In this document: positions 45,761 through 54,750 of the stretch, one piece after another
Position numbering within the stretch: position 1 is the first letter of the stretch
Layout: each line of letters starts with the position of its first letter
Source of the DNA: Haberlea rhodopensis
Lineage: Eukaryota > Streptophyta > Magnoliopsida > Lamiales > Gesneriaceae
Length of the DNA: 64,000 nucleotides
Direction: 5' to 3'
NCBI GenBank assembly: GCA_907163345.1
Contig: CAJQUN010000143.1
Location: 1,364,001 to 1,428,000 of the forward strand
Notes under the pieces: generated by a model
The model's input: only the letters and a program-made list of their open reading frames with translations
Database searches by the model: none
What the model was told of the DNA's origin: nothing
Translations under genes and position numbers: made by a program

Positions 45761-47310
45761 TAAATGGAGAAACTCTCAACGAGTATGATGAAAGAGTGAC
45801 TGGAATAATAAATGAGCTAAGCAGTCTGGGTAAGGAGTTACCCAACAGAGAAGTCACTCTCAAAGTGATGAGAGGTCTACCAAGAGAATGGGATGTCAAG
45901 ACCATTGCTATGAGAGAATCGAAGGATATCAACAAGATAGATCTACATGATCTGTTTGCTGATTTAAAAGCCTATGAATTCGAATTAGGCATTCGGGTTG
46001 AAGATGAACCAAGTACAAGTCAACCAACAAAAGCTCTCACTGCATCTGAGTCTCTGCCTACTCCTACTGAAATGACTCCAGAAAAGATGTGTAACGATGC
46101 GATGGCAATGTTCGTAAAGAAATTTGGAAAATTCATGAAGAAGAACCAGAGACCTTATCAATCATATCCTCGAAGGCAAAGCTCCAAAGGAAATTCAGAA
46201 GAAGAAGAGCGAGTATGCTTCAACTGTCTCAAACCAGGGCACTTCATCGCAGACTGTCCTAAACCCAAAAAGGATGATCACAAAAGAGGATCCAAGGATT
46301 ACAGAAAATCCAAGGAAACCAGAAGAACATCCAAACGGGACAGAGATCAAAAGGTTTTAGTGGCAGAAGATAGTAAGAGCAAATGGGCTGATTCTGAATC
46401 AGAATCAGAGGAGTCAAATAGCTCATCCAGCGAGAGTGAAGACGAAGAAGTCCACTGCTTAATGGCGAATGATGAAAATGAGGTACATGAAACCAACCTA
46501 TCTGAATTTACACATCATGAACTCACCAATGCATTGCAGGACATGATAAATGAGTATCAAACGCTATACGAATCTTTTGAAAGCTATAAGACTGAGCACT
46601 CAATTCCAACTAAAACGCTTGAAAACAAACTTGATTGTGAACAATCAAGGGAGTTGAATTGCTTAAGGGAAGCAGCCAGTCGCCTAGTGAAAGAAAGAGA
46701 TGAAGCCAAGTGTGCGTACCAGAAACTCAGCAAACTGGTTAGCACTTGGAATGCGTCGACTACCAGAAAAGATGAAATGCTTGAGTCTATAAGGCTTGCT
46801 GGTGACTTAACTGGCATAGGCTTTAATAGCAATGACAGCAGATCATCTGGTAATGAGCCTCAACTGTGTCTAACAAAAGGCAAGGTTCAATCAATGAACT
46901 TTGTAAGATCTAGCACAGTATATGACCCGTATGAACTGGTTAAAGAACCTGTTAAAGCAACACTCATCAAGGAACAGGTACAGCACAGAGGTATCGGTTA
47001 TGTAGAACCACTCAAAGAGGCTAAACCAAGGCAAAAGTTCAGAAATGAACTTAAAACCACTGGTCGAGCAGCTAGAGAGGTTAAACCCAACTGGTACTAC
47101 AACTGTAAACCTGTCCAGAAGAGGTATATGCTGAATAACAGGAACTACAAACCAAAAGCACATGCATACACATATTATCACACTCCACAGCTAAAATCAT
47201 CACCTACATTTATAAATGCACACACATTTCAGAACACACACCGACCTAAGTCATTCAGGGTCATACAAGTGTGGGTTCCGAAAGGACTAATCCTACCAGG
47301 ACCCAAGTAG
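45727..47310 (+). CDS. gag: Sirevirus Gag, main part with zinc knuckle
   Basis: 527 codons. The Gag capsid-like region continues at the start (EHIKMINGETLNEYDERV, LPREWDVKTIAMRESKD), then one CCHC zinc knuckle CFNCLKPGHFIADC near residues 164-177, a basic region, an acidic serine-rich stretch (SESESEESNSSSSESEDEE), and a long low-complexity C-terminal part ending VWVPKGLILPGPK. The frame ends at TAG 47308-47310. The pol frame is in the same register and opens after a second stop, TAA at 47338. The real Gag starts at 45347, not at this ATG. Confidence 0.9.
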   Translation: MALQKFEHIKMINGETLNEYDERVTGIINELSSLGKELPNREVTLKVMRGLPREWDVKTIAMRESKDINKIDLHDLFADLKAYEFELGIRVEDEPSTSQPTKALTASESLPTPTEMTPEKMCNDAMAMFVKKFGKFMKKNQRPYQSYPRRQSSKGNSEEEERVCFNCLKPGHFIADCPKPKKDDHKRGSKDYRKSKETRRTSKRDRDQKVLVAEDSKSKWADSESESEESNSSSSESEDEEVHCLMANDENEVHETNLSEFTHHELTNALQDMINEYQTLYESFESYKTEHSIPTKTLENKLDCEQSRELNCLREAASRLVKERDEAKCAYQKLSKLVSTWNASTTRKDEMLESIRLAGDLTGIGFNSNDSRSSGNEPQLCLTKGKVQSMNFVRSSTVYDPYELVKEPVKATLIKEQVQHRGIGYVEPLKEAKPRQKFRNELKTTGRAAREVKPNWYYNCKPVQKRYMLNNRNYKPKAHAYTYYHTPQLKSSPTFINAHTFQNTHRPKSFRVIQVWVPKGLILPGPK

Positions 47311-47340
47311 GATTGGGTACCAATCAGTCTATCGCTTTAA

Positions 47341-50300
47341 TTGCAGGAAACTAGAATGCATCCAGTTCGGAGCTCAGAATGGTTCCTAGACAGCGGATGC
47401 TCTAGACATATGACAGGGAATGCAAGCTTATTGTCTGAACTAGTGGACTCCACTGGACCCAGAATAACGTTTGGAGATAACGCGAAAGGTAGAACCGTAG
47501 GTAAGGGTAAGATTATCTACGGTAACCTCATCATTAAAGATATTCTCTTAGTTGAAAATCTATGCTATAATTTGATTAGCATAAGCCAATTATGTGACAA
47601 TGGTCATTCCGTAGAATTCAATCAGCATTCATGCACAATTAAATCTACTGATGGCAATGTATTACTTATAGGAAGAAGGCATGATAACACATATAAAATT
47701 GATTGGAATCTTAATCAGCCTACTTCCTTTACTTGCTTAGCTGCCCAGAATACTTCCAAAAATCGGCTTTGGCACAAACGGTTGAGTCACTTAAATTTTA
47801 AAACTATTGCTAGTCTGCGTAAACTTGATCTAGTTGTTGGACTGCCCCAAATTGAGTTCTCAAAGGACAAGATCTGTGCAGCATGCCAACTCGGTAAGCA
47901 AATCAGATCCTCCTTTAAGAACAAAGGGAGTAAATCTTCTTCTCGGTGCCTAGAGTTGCTGCATATGGATCTGTTTGGTCCTATACCAGTAACAAGTCTA
48001 GGGGGAATGAAGTACACCCTAGTGTTAATAGACGATTACACTCGTTTCACGTGGGTCTTGTTCCTAAGTGGTAAAGATCAGGCTACTCCAAAGCTGATCA
48101 AATTACTGAAAAGACTCCAAAATGAGAAATCGTGTGGGATAGATAGAATTCGCAGTGATAAAGGTACTGAGTTTACCAATCAATCACTCGAATCATATCT
48201 AGATGACCTTGGTATTAAACACGAATACTCTGCAGCTAGAACTCCTCAACAAAACGGAGTTGCTGAGCGTAGGAACCGCACTTTAAAAGAAGCTGCGCGA
48301 ACTATGCTTGCGGAATCAGAAATATCGCAGAAATTTTGGGCAGAAGCTGTCAACACAGCATGTTATACGCAGAACAGATCGATGATTAATAAGCGAGCCA
48401 ATAAAACCCCTTATGAGATCTGGAATGGCAGTAAGCCAAATATTTCTTATTTCCATGTGTTTGGTTGCAAATGTTTTATTCACAACAATGGAAAGACTCA
48501 TCTCACCGCCTTTGATGCCAAATCTGATGCTGGAATATTTCTTGGCTATTCTACAGTTAGTAAGGCATTCAGAGTATTTAATAATAGAACTCTTAATGTA
48601 GAAGAATCAGTGCATGTAAAATTTGATGAACCTACTGACTGTACACTATCCGATATACAAATCAACAACTTGAGTAATCGACTGGAAAGCACTTATATTG
48701 ATGAAAATGTTGATGATGAGATTGATTACAGAAGCAGGGCTGACTGCTCCTTAGAACCAGAAATCCCTGAAGCTCAAGCAGAGGAGTCTGCTGGCCAACA
48801 AGCACTGCAGCCAGCCATCAATGAAACAGTGGCATCCTCCTCTACTGCAGTTGAAGGAACCAATGAGAAAGATGGGTCTATCAGAATCTCTGATTTACCT
48901 ACTCACATCCAGTCAACTGAAGAACTCAACCCACTAGGACCTTCGCTCCGGTGGAAGAAGGATCATCCACCCGAGCAGGTCATCGGTAACCCTCTTGCTC
49001 CTCTACGCACCAGAGGACAAATGATTAACGAATTTCTTCATGCTGCATTCATATCTCATATAGAACCTAAGAAGATTGATGAAGCTATATTAGACCCAAG
49101 TTGGGTAGAAGCAATGCAGGAAGAACTAAACCAGTTTGAGCGAAACAGAGTATGGTATCTAGTACCACGACCACAGCATCACACTGTAATTGGCACCAAA
49201 TGGGTATTTAGAAATAAATTAGACGAAAACGGAACAGTAATTAGAAATAAAGCAAGATTAGTTGCACAGGGCTACAGACAGGAAGAAGGCATTGATTTCG
49301 ATGAAACCTTTGCCCCTGTAGCACGACTAGAAGCAATTCGCATATTTCTTGCATTTGCTGCATTTAAAGACTTTAAAGTCTATCAGATGGATGTTAAGAG
49401 TGCATTTCTTAACGGCAAACTCCAGGAAGAAGTTTATGTTGAACAACCTCCTGGATTTGAAAACCATCAGCAGCCATCTCATGTTTTCCGTCTGAATAAA
49501 GCTCTGTATGGTCTAAAGCAAGCTCCCCGTGCCTGGTATGAAACTTTGTCAAAATATTTGACAGAGCACAACTTTGTTATTGGCACGGTGGACAAGACCC
49601 TTTTTAAATTTACAAAGGGAGATCATACGTTGCTAGTTCAAATATATGTTGATGATATTATCTTCGGGAGTACTAACCCAAAACTGTGCGAAAGATTTTC
49701 TAAAATCATGCAGGAACAATTCGAGATGAGCATGATGGGAGAGTTATCATTTTTCTTAGGATTGCAAGTCAAGCAATCTAGTGAAGGAATTCTGATAAAT
49801 CAGTCCAAGTACACTAAAGAGCTACTGAAGAAATATGGAATGAGTACCAGCTCAGCTGCTGCTACACCAATGAGCTCATCCGCCAAACTCGACTTGGATA
49901 ATTCAGGAATACCAGTCGAAGTTACAATGTATCGAGGCATGATCGGATCTTTACTATACTTGACAGCCAGCCGACCCGATATTATGTTTGCAGTATGTAT
50001 GTGCGCCCGGTTTCAAGCAAATCCCAAGCAGTCGCACTTCACTGATGTCAAGAGGATCCTAAAATACTTAAAAGGAACCGAGAATGTTGGTCTATGGTAT
50101 CCAAGAGACTCAACTTTTAATCTCATTGGATACTCAGATGCTGACTATGCTGGATGTAAAATTGACAGGAAAAGCACCAGTGGATATTGTCAATTTCTTG
50201 GTGATCGGTTAATATCATGGGGATGCAAGAAACAGACATCCATCGCAACCTCCACTGCAGAGGCAGAGTACCTTGCTGCTGGAAGCTGCTGTGCCCAACT

Positions 50301-50592
50301 GCTCTGGATTCAGCAACAACTCAGAGACTATGGAATTGAGTCCACAGAGGCTCCTATTTTCTGTGACAATACGTCTGCCATTGCCATTACATACAATCCA
50401 GTTCTTCATACTCGTACTAAACATATTGACATTCGTCATCATTTCATCAGAGATCATGTTATGAAGAAGGAAATACGGCTGGAGTACATTTCCACAGAAC
50501 AACAGGCAGCAGACATCTTCACAAAACCCCTACCGGACGCTAAGTTTTCTTACTTTCGAAATATTCTTGGTTTAATTGAAATTACTTCTTGA
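47341..50592 (+). CDS. pol: Sirevirus Pol: protease, integrase, RT, RNase H
   Basis: An uninterrupted 1083-codon frame. Protease active site WFLDSGCSRHMTGN near residues 17-30. Integrase zinc finger: H in LWHKRLSHLNF, then CAACQLGKQ. Integrase core: MDLFGPIP, SDKGTEF, and E in QQNGVAERRNR. RT from about residue 560 to 850: KWVFRNKLDENG, RLVAQGYRQEEGIDFDETFAPVAR cut here to its core idea (AQGYxQxxGxDxxxTFAPV), and catalytic YVDDIIF. RNase H: YSDADYAG, STAEAEY, and the C-terminal TKHIDIRHHFIRDHV-type end. All catalytic residues I look for are there. It opens without an ATG at a natural position and would need to be made as a Gag-Pol fusion across two stops. Confidence 0.95.
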   Translation: MQETRMHPVRSSEWFLDSGCSRHMTGNASLLSELVDSTGPRITFGDNAKGRTVGKGKIIYGNLIIKDILLVENLCYNLISISQLCDNGHSVEFNQHSCTIKSTDGNVLLIGRRHDNTYKIDWNLNQPTSFTCLAAQNTSKNRLWHKRLSHLNFKTIASLRKLDLVVGLPQIEFSKDKICAACQLGKQIRSSFKNKGSKSSSRCLELLHMDLFGPIPVTSLGGMKYTLVLIDDYTRFTWVLFLSGKDQATPKLIKLLKRLQNEKSCGIDRIRSDKGTEFTNQSLESYLDDLGIKHEYSAARTPQQNGVAERRNRTLKEAARTMLAESEISQKFWAEAVNTACYTQNRSMINKRANKTPYEIWNGSKPNISYFHVFGCKCFIHNNGKTHLTAFDAKSDAGIFLGYSTVSKAFRVFNNRTLNVEESVHVKFDEPTDCTLSDIQINNLSNRLESTYIDENVDDEIDYRSRADCSLEPEIPEAQAEESAGQQALQPAINETVASSSTAVEGTNEKDGSIRISDLPTHIQSTEELNPLGPSLRWKKDHPPEQVIGNPLAPLRTRGQMINEFLHAAFISHIEPKKIDEAILDPSWVEAMQEELNQFERNRVWYLVPRPQHHTVIGTKWVFRNKLDENGTVIRNKARLVAQGYRQEEGIDFDETFAPVARLEAIRIFLAFAAFKDFKVYQMDVKSAFLNGKLQEEVYVEQPPGFENHQQPSHVFRLNKALYGLKQAPRAWYETLSKYLTEHNFVIGTVDKTLFKFTKGDHTLLVQIYVDDIIFGSTNPKLCERFSKIMQEQFEMSMMGELSFFLGLQVKQSSEGILINQSKYTKELLKKYGMSTSSAAATPMSSSAKLDLDNSGIPVEVTMYRGMIGSLLYLTASRPDIMFAVCMCARFQANPKQSHFTDVKRILKYLKGTENVGLWYPRDSTFNLIGYSDADYAGCKIDRKSTSGYCQFLGDRLISWGCKKQTSIATSTAEAEYLAAGSCCAQLLWIQQQLRDYGIESTEAPIFCDNTSAIAITYNPVLHTRTKHIDIRHHFIRDHVMKKEIRLEYISTEQQAADIFTKPLPDAKFSYFRNILGLIEITS

Positions 50593-51127
50593 TTATTTTG
50601 TTTGGGTAATGGATTCAGGGGGAATTTGTTAGTTTAGTTGCATTTATTTAGGGGGAATTTCTGTTTTAATTTTATCATGGTTATTTAAGCTAAGCTGGTA
50701 ATACAATGGTCAACTGCAGTGGGGGTATTCGTACCAGTAGGACTCTGCATCCGGTAGATGTCTTCCTACCAGTCGAACCCCACATACCAGTTGATGTTAC
50801 CAAATATGCTTTGACAAAAATAACCCTCGATACTAATTAACCTAATGAACGTCGGAATTCAAAATTACTTTTGTGTAAAATAAATTATTTCACTCCCGCC
50901 TAAATCCTGTCCTTTTATTTTTGGTTAAAATCTTTTTAATCGCTAGATGATTGCCACGTATACATGTGTCCGCTCATCTACAGTACGACGTTACATATAC
51001 TTCCTTTTTCACCGCCTTTAGTTTTCTCTTCTCTTCATCCTCTCCAAACATCTTACTGCAACAATCGTCTCTTTCAGAAAATTTCCTTTAACAGATTGCT
51101 GCTGCTCCTTCACCTCAATCATTCAAA
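50593..51127 (+). other. Sirevirus spacer between pol and envelope-like ORF
   Basis: Noncoding. It holds two polypurine-like motifs, TCAGGGGGAATTTG (50615-50628) and TTAGGGGGAATTTC (about 50648-50661), which look like the end signal of a simpler copia element. It also has inverted partial copies of the LTR minisatellite at 50748-50765 and 50783-50796. Confidence 0.75.
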
Positions 51128-51730
51128 ATGACGAAGACTGTTCAACCGAGTTTTATCACAAATGCTGTTCACGTCGATTTTAACTCCATATATACTTCAT
51201 CTGATGAGGAAACAAAGGATTTAATTCAAAAGCTGGATACCTCAGGACTATTAGTGATCCTAAGCCAGGCTCCCTCATTTTACCAGGATGAACTACAAGA
51301 ATTCTTTGCCACAGCAACTGTTGTGGATGACACCGTTGTGGCATCCATCTCTGGGCAGTCAGTCACCATCACTCAACCAGAATTTGCCACTCATCTGTGC
51401 CTACCCTCCACTGGACTCACTGACTTTTCGACTATTCCGGCAGACCTCAGAGAAGAGATGCGGCTCACAGTGTCGGACTCTGACCATCGTATTCAACGAC
51501 CTCCTTTCAGGAAGGTATTAATGAAGAGCCACTATCGACAACTGGCAGACATCATCTCAAAGGGGATCCTCTGTAAGGCAGGATCATTTGATATAATTAC
51601 CCCTGAGAAGTTTGACGTCATGAGCGCCATATGCAAAGGGTTGGAGATCAACTGGTCAGCTGTACTATTTCAAATACTGACTAGCCTCGTCGTATCTGGC
51701 AAGGGTCAATCCGGTTTGCTCTCCCACTAA
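51128..51730 (+). pseudogene. Envelope-like ORF, part 1 (Sirevirus)
   Basis: 200 codons from MTKTVQPSFITNAVHVDF. It resembles the extra ORF found after pol in Sireviruses; no enzyme motif is seen. No signal peptide is evident at the start. The frame stops at 51730, and related-looking sequence goes on in another frame to 52153, so there is at least one frame break between about 51690 and 51865. Its role is unknown, and the envelope name rests on position and old analogy rather than a demonstrated function. Confidence 0.7.
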
Positions 51731-52153
51731 GCAGTCTATTTGAGAGCAAACACATCAAGACAGGGGCTCTCTCTCATCTTCATCCAGGGAGACTCGTCAC
51801 TCACAAGTACCTTCAGCTTCATCGCCAACGAAGTGGCAGAGAAGGTGGAGCAACAAAGCGCCGGTTGACTCAAGTCATTAGTGACTCGGAACAGACTGTC
51901 TCTGAATCCGCTGAGTCTCCTCCTCCTCCTCCTAAGAAGCCAAGGACCAGAAAAATTGCTTCTCTAGATGCTCGTCAGAGAGACACTGCCGCCTCCGACA
52001 CTATCTCCTCTGCCGGACCTACAGGTGTTATTTCTGACAGAGAACCCAGCCCTATCATCCCTTCATCTGGGGAACCCACTGCTGCATTAGCCATGGTGTC
52101 TGCTCCATTAATAGACACCCCTTCAGCTCAGGTGAGCTCTCAGCAGGCCCCAG
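51731..52153 (+). pseudogene. Envelope-like ORF, part 2 (up to element H)
   Basis: The frame 51865-52153 encodes a Ser/Pro/Ala-rich stretch (SPPPPPKKPRTRKIASLD) with a basic KKPRTRK cluster that could be a nuclear localisation signal. It runs into the LTR of H at 52154. Counting bases, the register on the far side of H (from 61185) is the same, so H broke one frame. Confidence 0.75.
52149..52153. repeat. Target-site duplication of H (CCCAG)
   Basis: CCCAG here and at 61180-61184: perfect. Confidence 0.96.
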
Positions 52154-54273
52154 TGTAAGGACCCTAATCCTTAAGTGCGGAATAAAGGCATAATAGAGCT
52201 AAATAAATGATCAGAGTAGAGTAAACAAGTTGAGTCTATGAGCTTAAGTGTTTACATGCCAAAATAAAGGACTACAAAAAGGATTAATTACATTCCAATC
52301 AATGAATGTTCCACTATAGTTTTACGCTACTCCTAGAGTAGGCACTATACAAAAGAATCCTGTCCTTTCATCTACCAAAGATGCTCGTGAAGCTCACTGT
52401 CTCAACCCGTTCAAGTCCATCTATCATGCCAAAAAGGTACCTACAAGGACAACCCCCAAACATGAGCAATAATAATCATTCATATTCAACACAATATGAA
52501 GATAAAGCGTAAATGCATAATCAATATATAACACTTCCTGTTTTCCCATGCATTTCAAACGCTTCCCGTTTGGTTGTCCCTGTACCATAACTCATGAGTA
52601 TAATCAACAGATTATTTTTAATGGCCAAACATGTCATGACATCATATACCATCTCAACTGTACCACATATTGGTCACCATTCCCTAGTCTGTCCATCACA
52701 GTGTATTTTAATGCCCCTCGCTTATATTCATATGGGCGGCATAGGATAACCTCGCTACAATGGACATGCGGCGCTCCCACCCCTCGCTTCACAGAGAGCG
52801 GCAAATACCCTTTCCTCGCCCCATATGACAACCACGCTCAAATGTGACATGCGGCGCTCCCACCCCTCGCTTCACATTTAGCGGAACCAATACAAAAAGC
52901 GGCAAGCATTAAAATCATCAAAGGATGACCACGACTCATGGGATGTGCATCCAATAATCATAATATGCATCTAACATCAATATGCATAAATTACCATGTA
53001 TATGCATCCACAATGCAATACCTCATATGGCATAAATCAACATGTATATGCATCCACAATGCAATACCACATATATACTCGCATCCACAATGCATAAACA
53101 ATGAGCATATAAAATACATGTTACCGTTGGGTGCCCGTACGTCCACTACGTACCTTTCCAAAAGTGGAATATGGTAGGACTTCAATTCCTCGGCTGTGTT
53201 GCCACCTGGGTTGGTTCTACATATTCACAAATACCAATATTAGAACCCAATAATAGTCCAATACCAAAAATCCCACAAAAATATCCAAAAAAAACCATAT
53301 TTTGGCTTTCGCGATCGATCGCCCATCACGGCGATCGATCGCCAAACCCTACTGCCCGAGTACCAAATTTTGCACCCTTCGGCGATCGATCGCCACCCCT
53401 GGCGCGATCGATCGCCAGACCCGCCGATCGATCGCCCAAGAGTGGCGATCGATCGCCAAAGGCTTGAAAAGCCTACTGCCTGGGCGCGATCGATCGCCTG
53501 GAATGGGCGATCGATCGCCATCCCCTGTAACCCGAAAATCCTCCATTTTTGCATCTCAAAACCATTCCAACCCATTCCAACTCTTAACCAACAAACCTAC
53601 AACTCAAATAACAACATAAACCATCAAAATACACCTTAAAACAACCATAAATCCAACCTTTAACCAAAACCACAACAACCCAACAAAACCCATTTTAAAA
53701 CCCTTCAAAATCAAACCAAACTCAAACAAAACTTCACAAAATTAAAGCATGAGGTACCCATACCTCTTGGGGATCTCAAATCACCCAATATGCTCCACAA
53801 ATCAAGATTTTTGCAAGGTTCCTCTTCCACCCAAGGCTTGAGCTCGAAATTTGGAGAAGGGAAGGGTTTGTGGTTTTGATTTGGTAAAGTAAGAATGAGG
53901 TTAAAAGAGTGGGGTTGGGGATAAAAGGGGGATTGGGTTAATTTAATTAAAGGTATACCCAAAATAATTCCATGGTGTATAAAACACCCCAACATGATAT
54001 TTTTCAAAGCATTTACTCAAAATGCACCAAATATCAAATAAACACATGATTTCCAATTAATTGCTAACCAATGCAAATAAATCATGCTTCCAATAATATT
54101 TACCCAACATGCACCACATGCACCCTAAAATGCAACCCCGGGTCATCCCTATCCATATGACCATGCATTTTCCATAAGGTAAATAAATCCCAACACATAA
54201 TCAATTACCACATAATTAATTATGTAAACACAATTAGAGCCAAATAGCAATTAACCATTTCGGGGATGTCACA
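52154..54273 (-). repeat. 3' LTR of element H
   Basis: Runs TGTAAGGACC to GATGTCACA. CTACTC hairpin 52327-52341, CGCT/AGCG array 52715-52887, ATGCATCCACAATGC repeats 52940-53095, hairpin GTACGT-CCACT-ACGTAC (53137-53153), predicted acceptor/intron 1 (53217-53763, minus), palindrome array 53311-53518. Frames here (for example 52548-52847) recur unchanged in the other LTR and are not genes. Confidence 0.97.
53311..53518. repeat. Eight-palindrome array, GCGATCGATCGC type (H, left)
   Basis: Starts at 53311, 53331, 53382, 53404, 53424, 53445, 53486 and 53507; steps 20, 51, 22, 20, 21, 41, 21. Seven of eight sites are exact GCGATCGATCGC, the cleanest array in the window. Confidence 0.96.
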
Positions 54274-54309
54274 ATACTCCCCTACTTATAAGATTTCGTC
54301 CTCGAAATC
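54274..54309 (-). other. Polypurine tract and 3' hairpin (H)
   Basis: AGTAGGGGAGTAT on the minus strand; inverted repeat GATTTCG-loop-CGAAATC at 54292-54309. Confidence 0.88.
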
Positions 54310-54750
54310 ACATGCACTTACCCCAACAGAAATTAAACATGAACTCATACCAGAGAATAGTTCCGGGTAGTGCTGCACCATATGCTGCTCCGTCTCCCAC
54401 GTAGCCTCCTCGACACCCCTGCGATCCCACTGAACTTTGATCATCGGTATCACTTTGTTCCGAAGTCTACGGTCTGCTCTGTCCAGAATTCTAACAGGCC
54501 GTTCCACATAAGATATATCTGACTCTAACTGAACTTCGAAAGGCTGCAACACGTGAGACGGATCCGGCTCATACTTTCGCAGCATCGATACATGAAACAC
54601 ATCATGTATCCCAGATAAAGAAGGCGGCAAAGCCAGTCGGTAAGCCAATGTGCCAATGCGCTGCAAAATCTCGTACGGTCCCACAAACCTCGGAGACAGT
54701 TTCCCGCGCATCCCAAACCGCACAACGCCTCTGAAAGGCGAGATCTTCAA
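54286..54750 (-). pseudogene. pol: Element H integrase C-terminus and chromodomain (out of frame)
   Basis: Minus-strand frame with FRGVVRFGMRGKLSPRFVGPYE (integrase C-terminal GPY motif), HDVFHVSMLRKY and the chromodomain (IKVQWDRRGVEEATWE to LFSGM). It is separated from the main pol frame by a one-base lesion in a T run near 54748 (plus-strand A run). The real protein end is the LFSGM before 54355; the rest of the frame reads noncoding sequence. Confidence 0.9.

Noticed and set aside
52548..52847. 99-codon frame, repeated at 59455-59754
   Set aside because: Same reason, LTR of H; the two copies are identical because the LTRs are.
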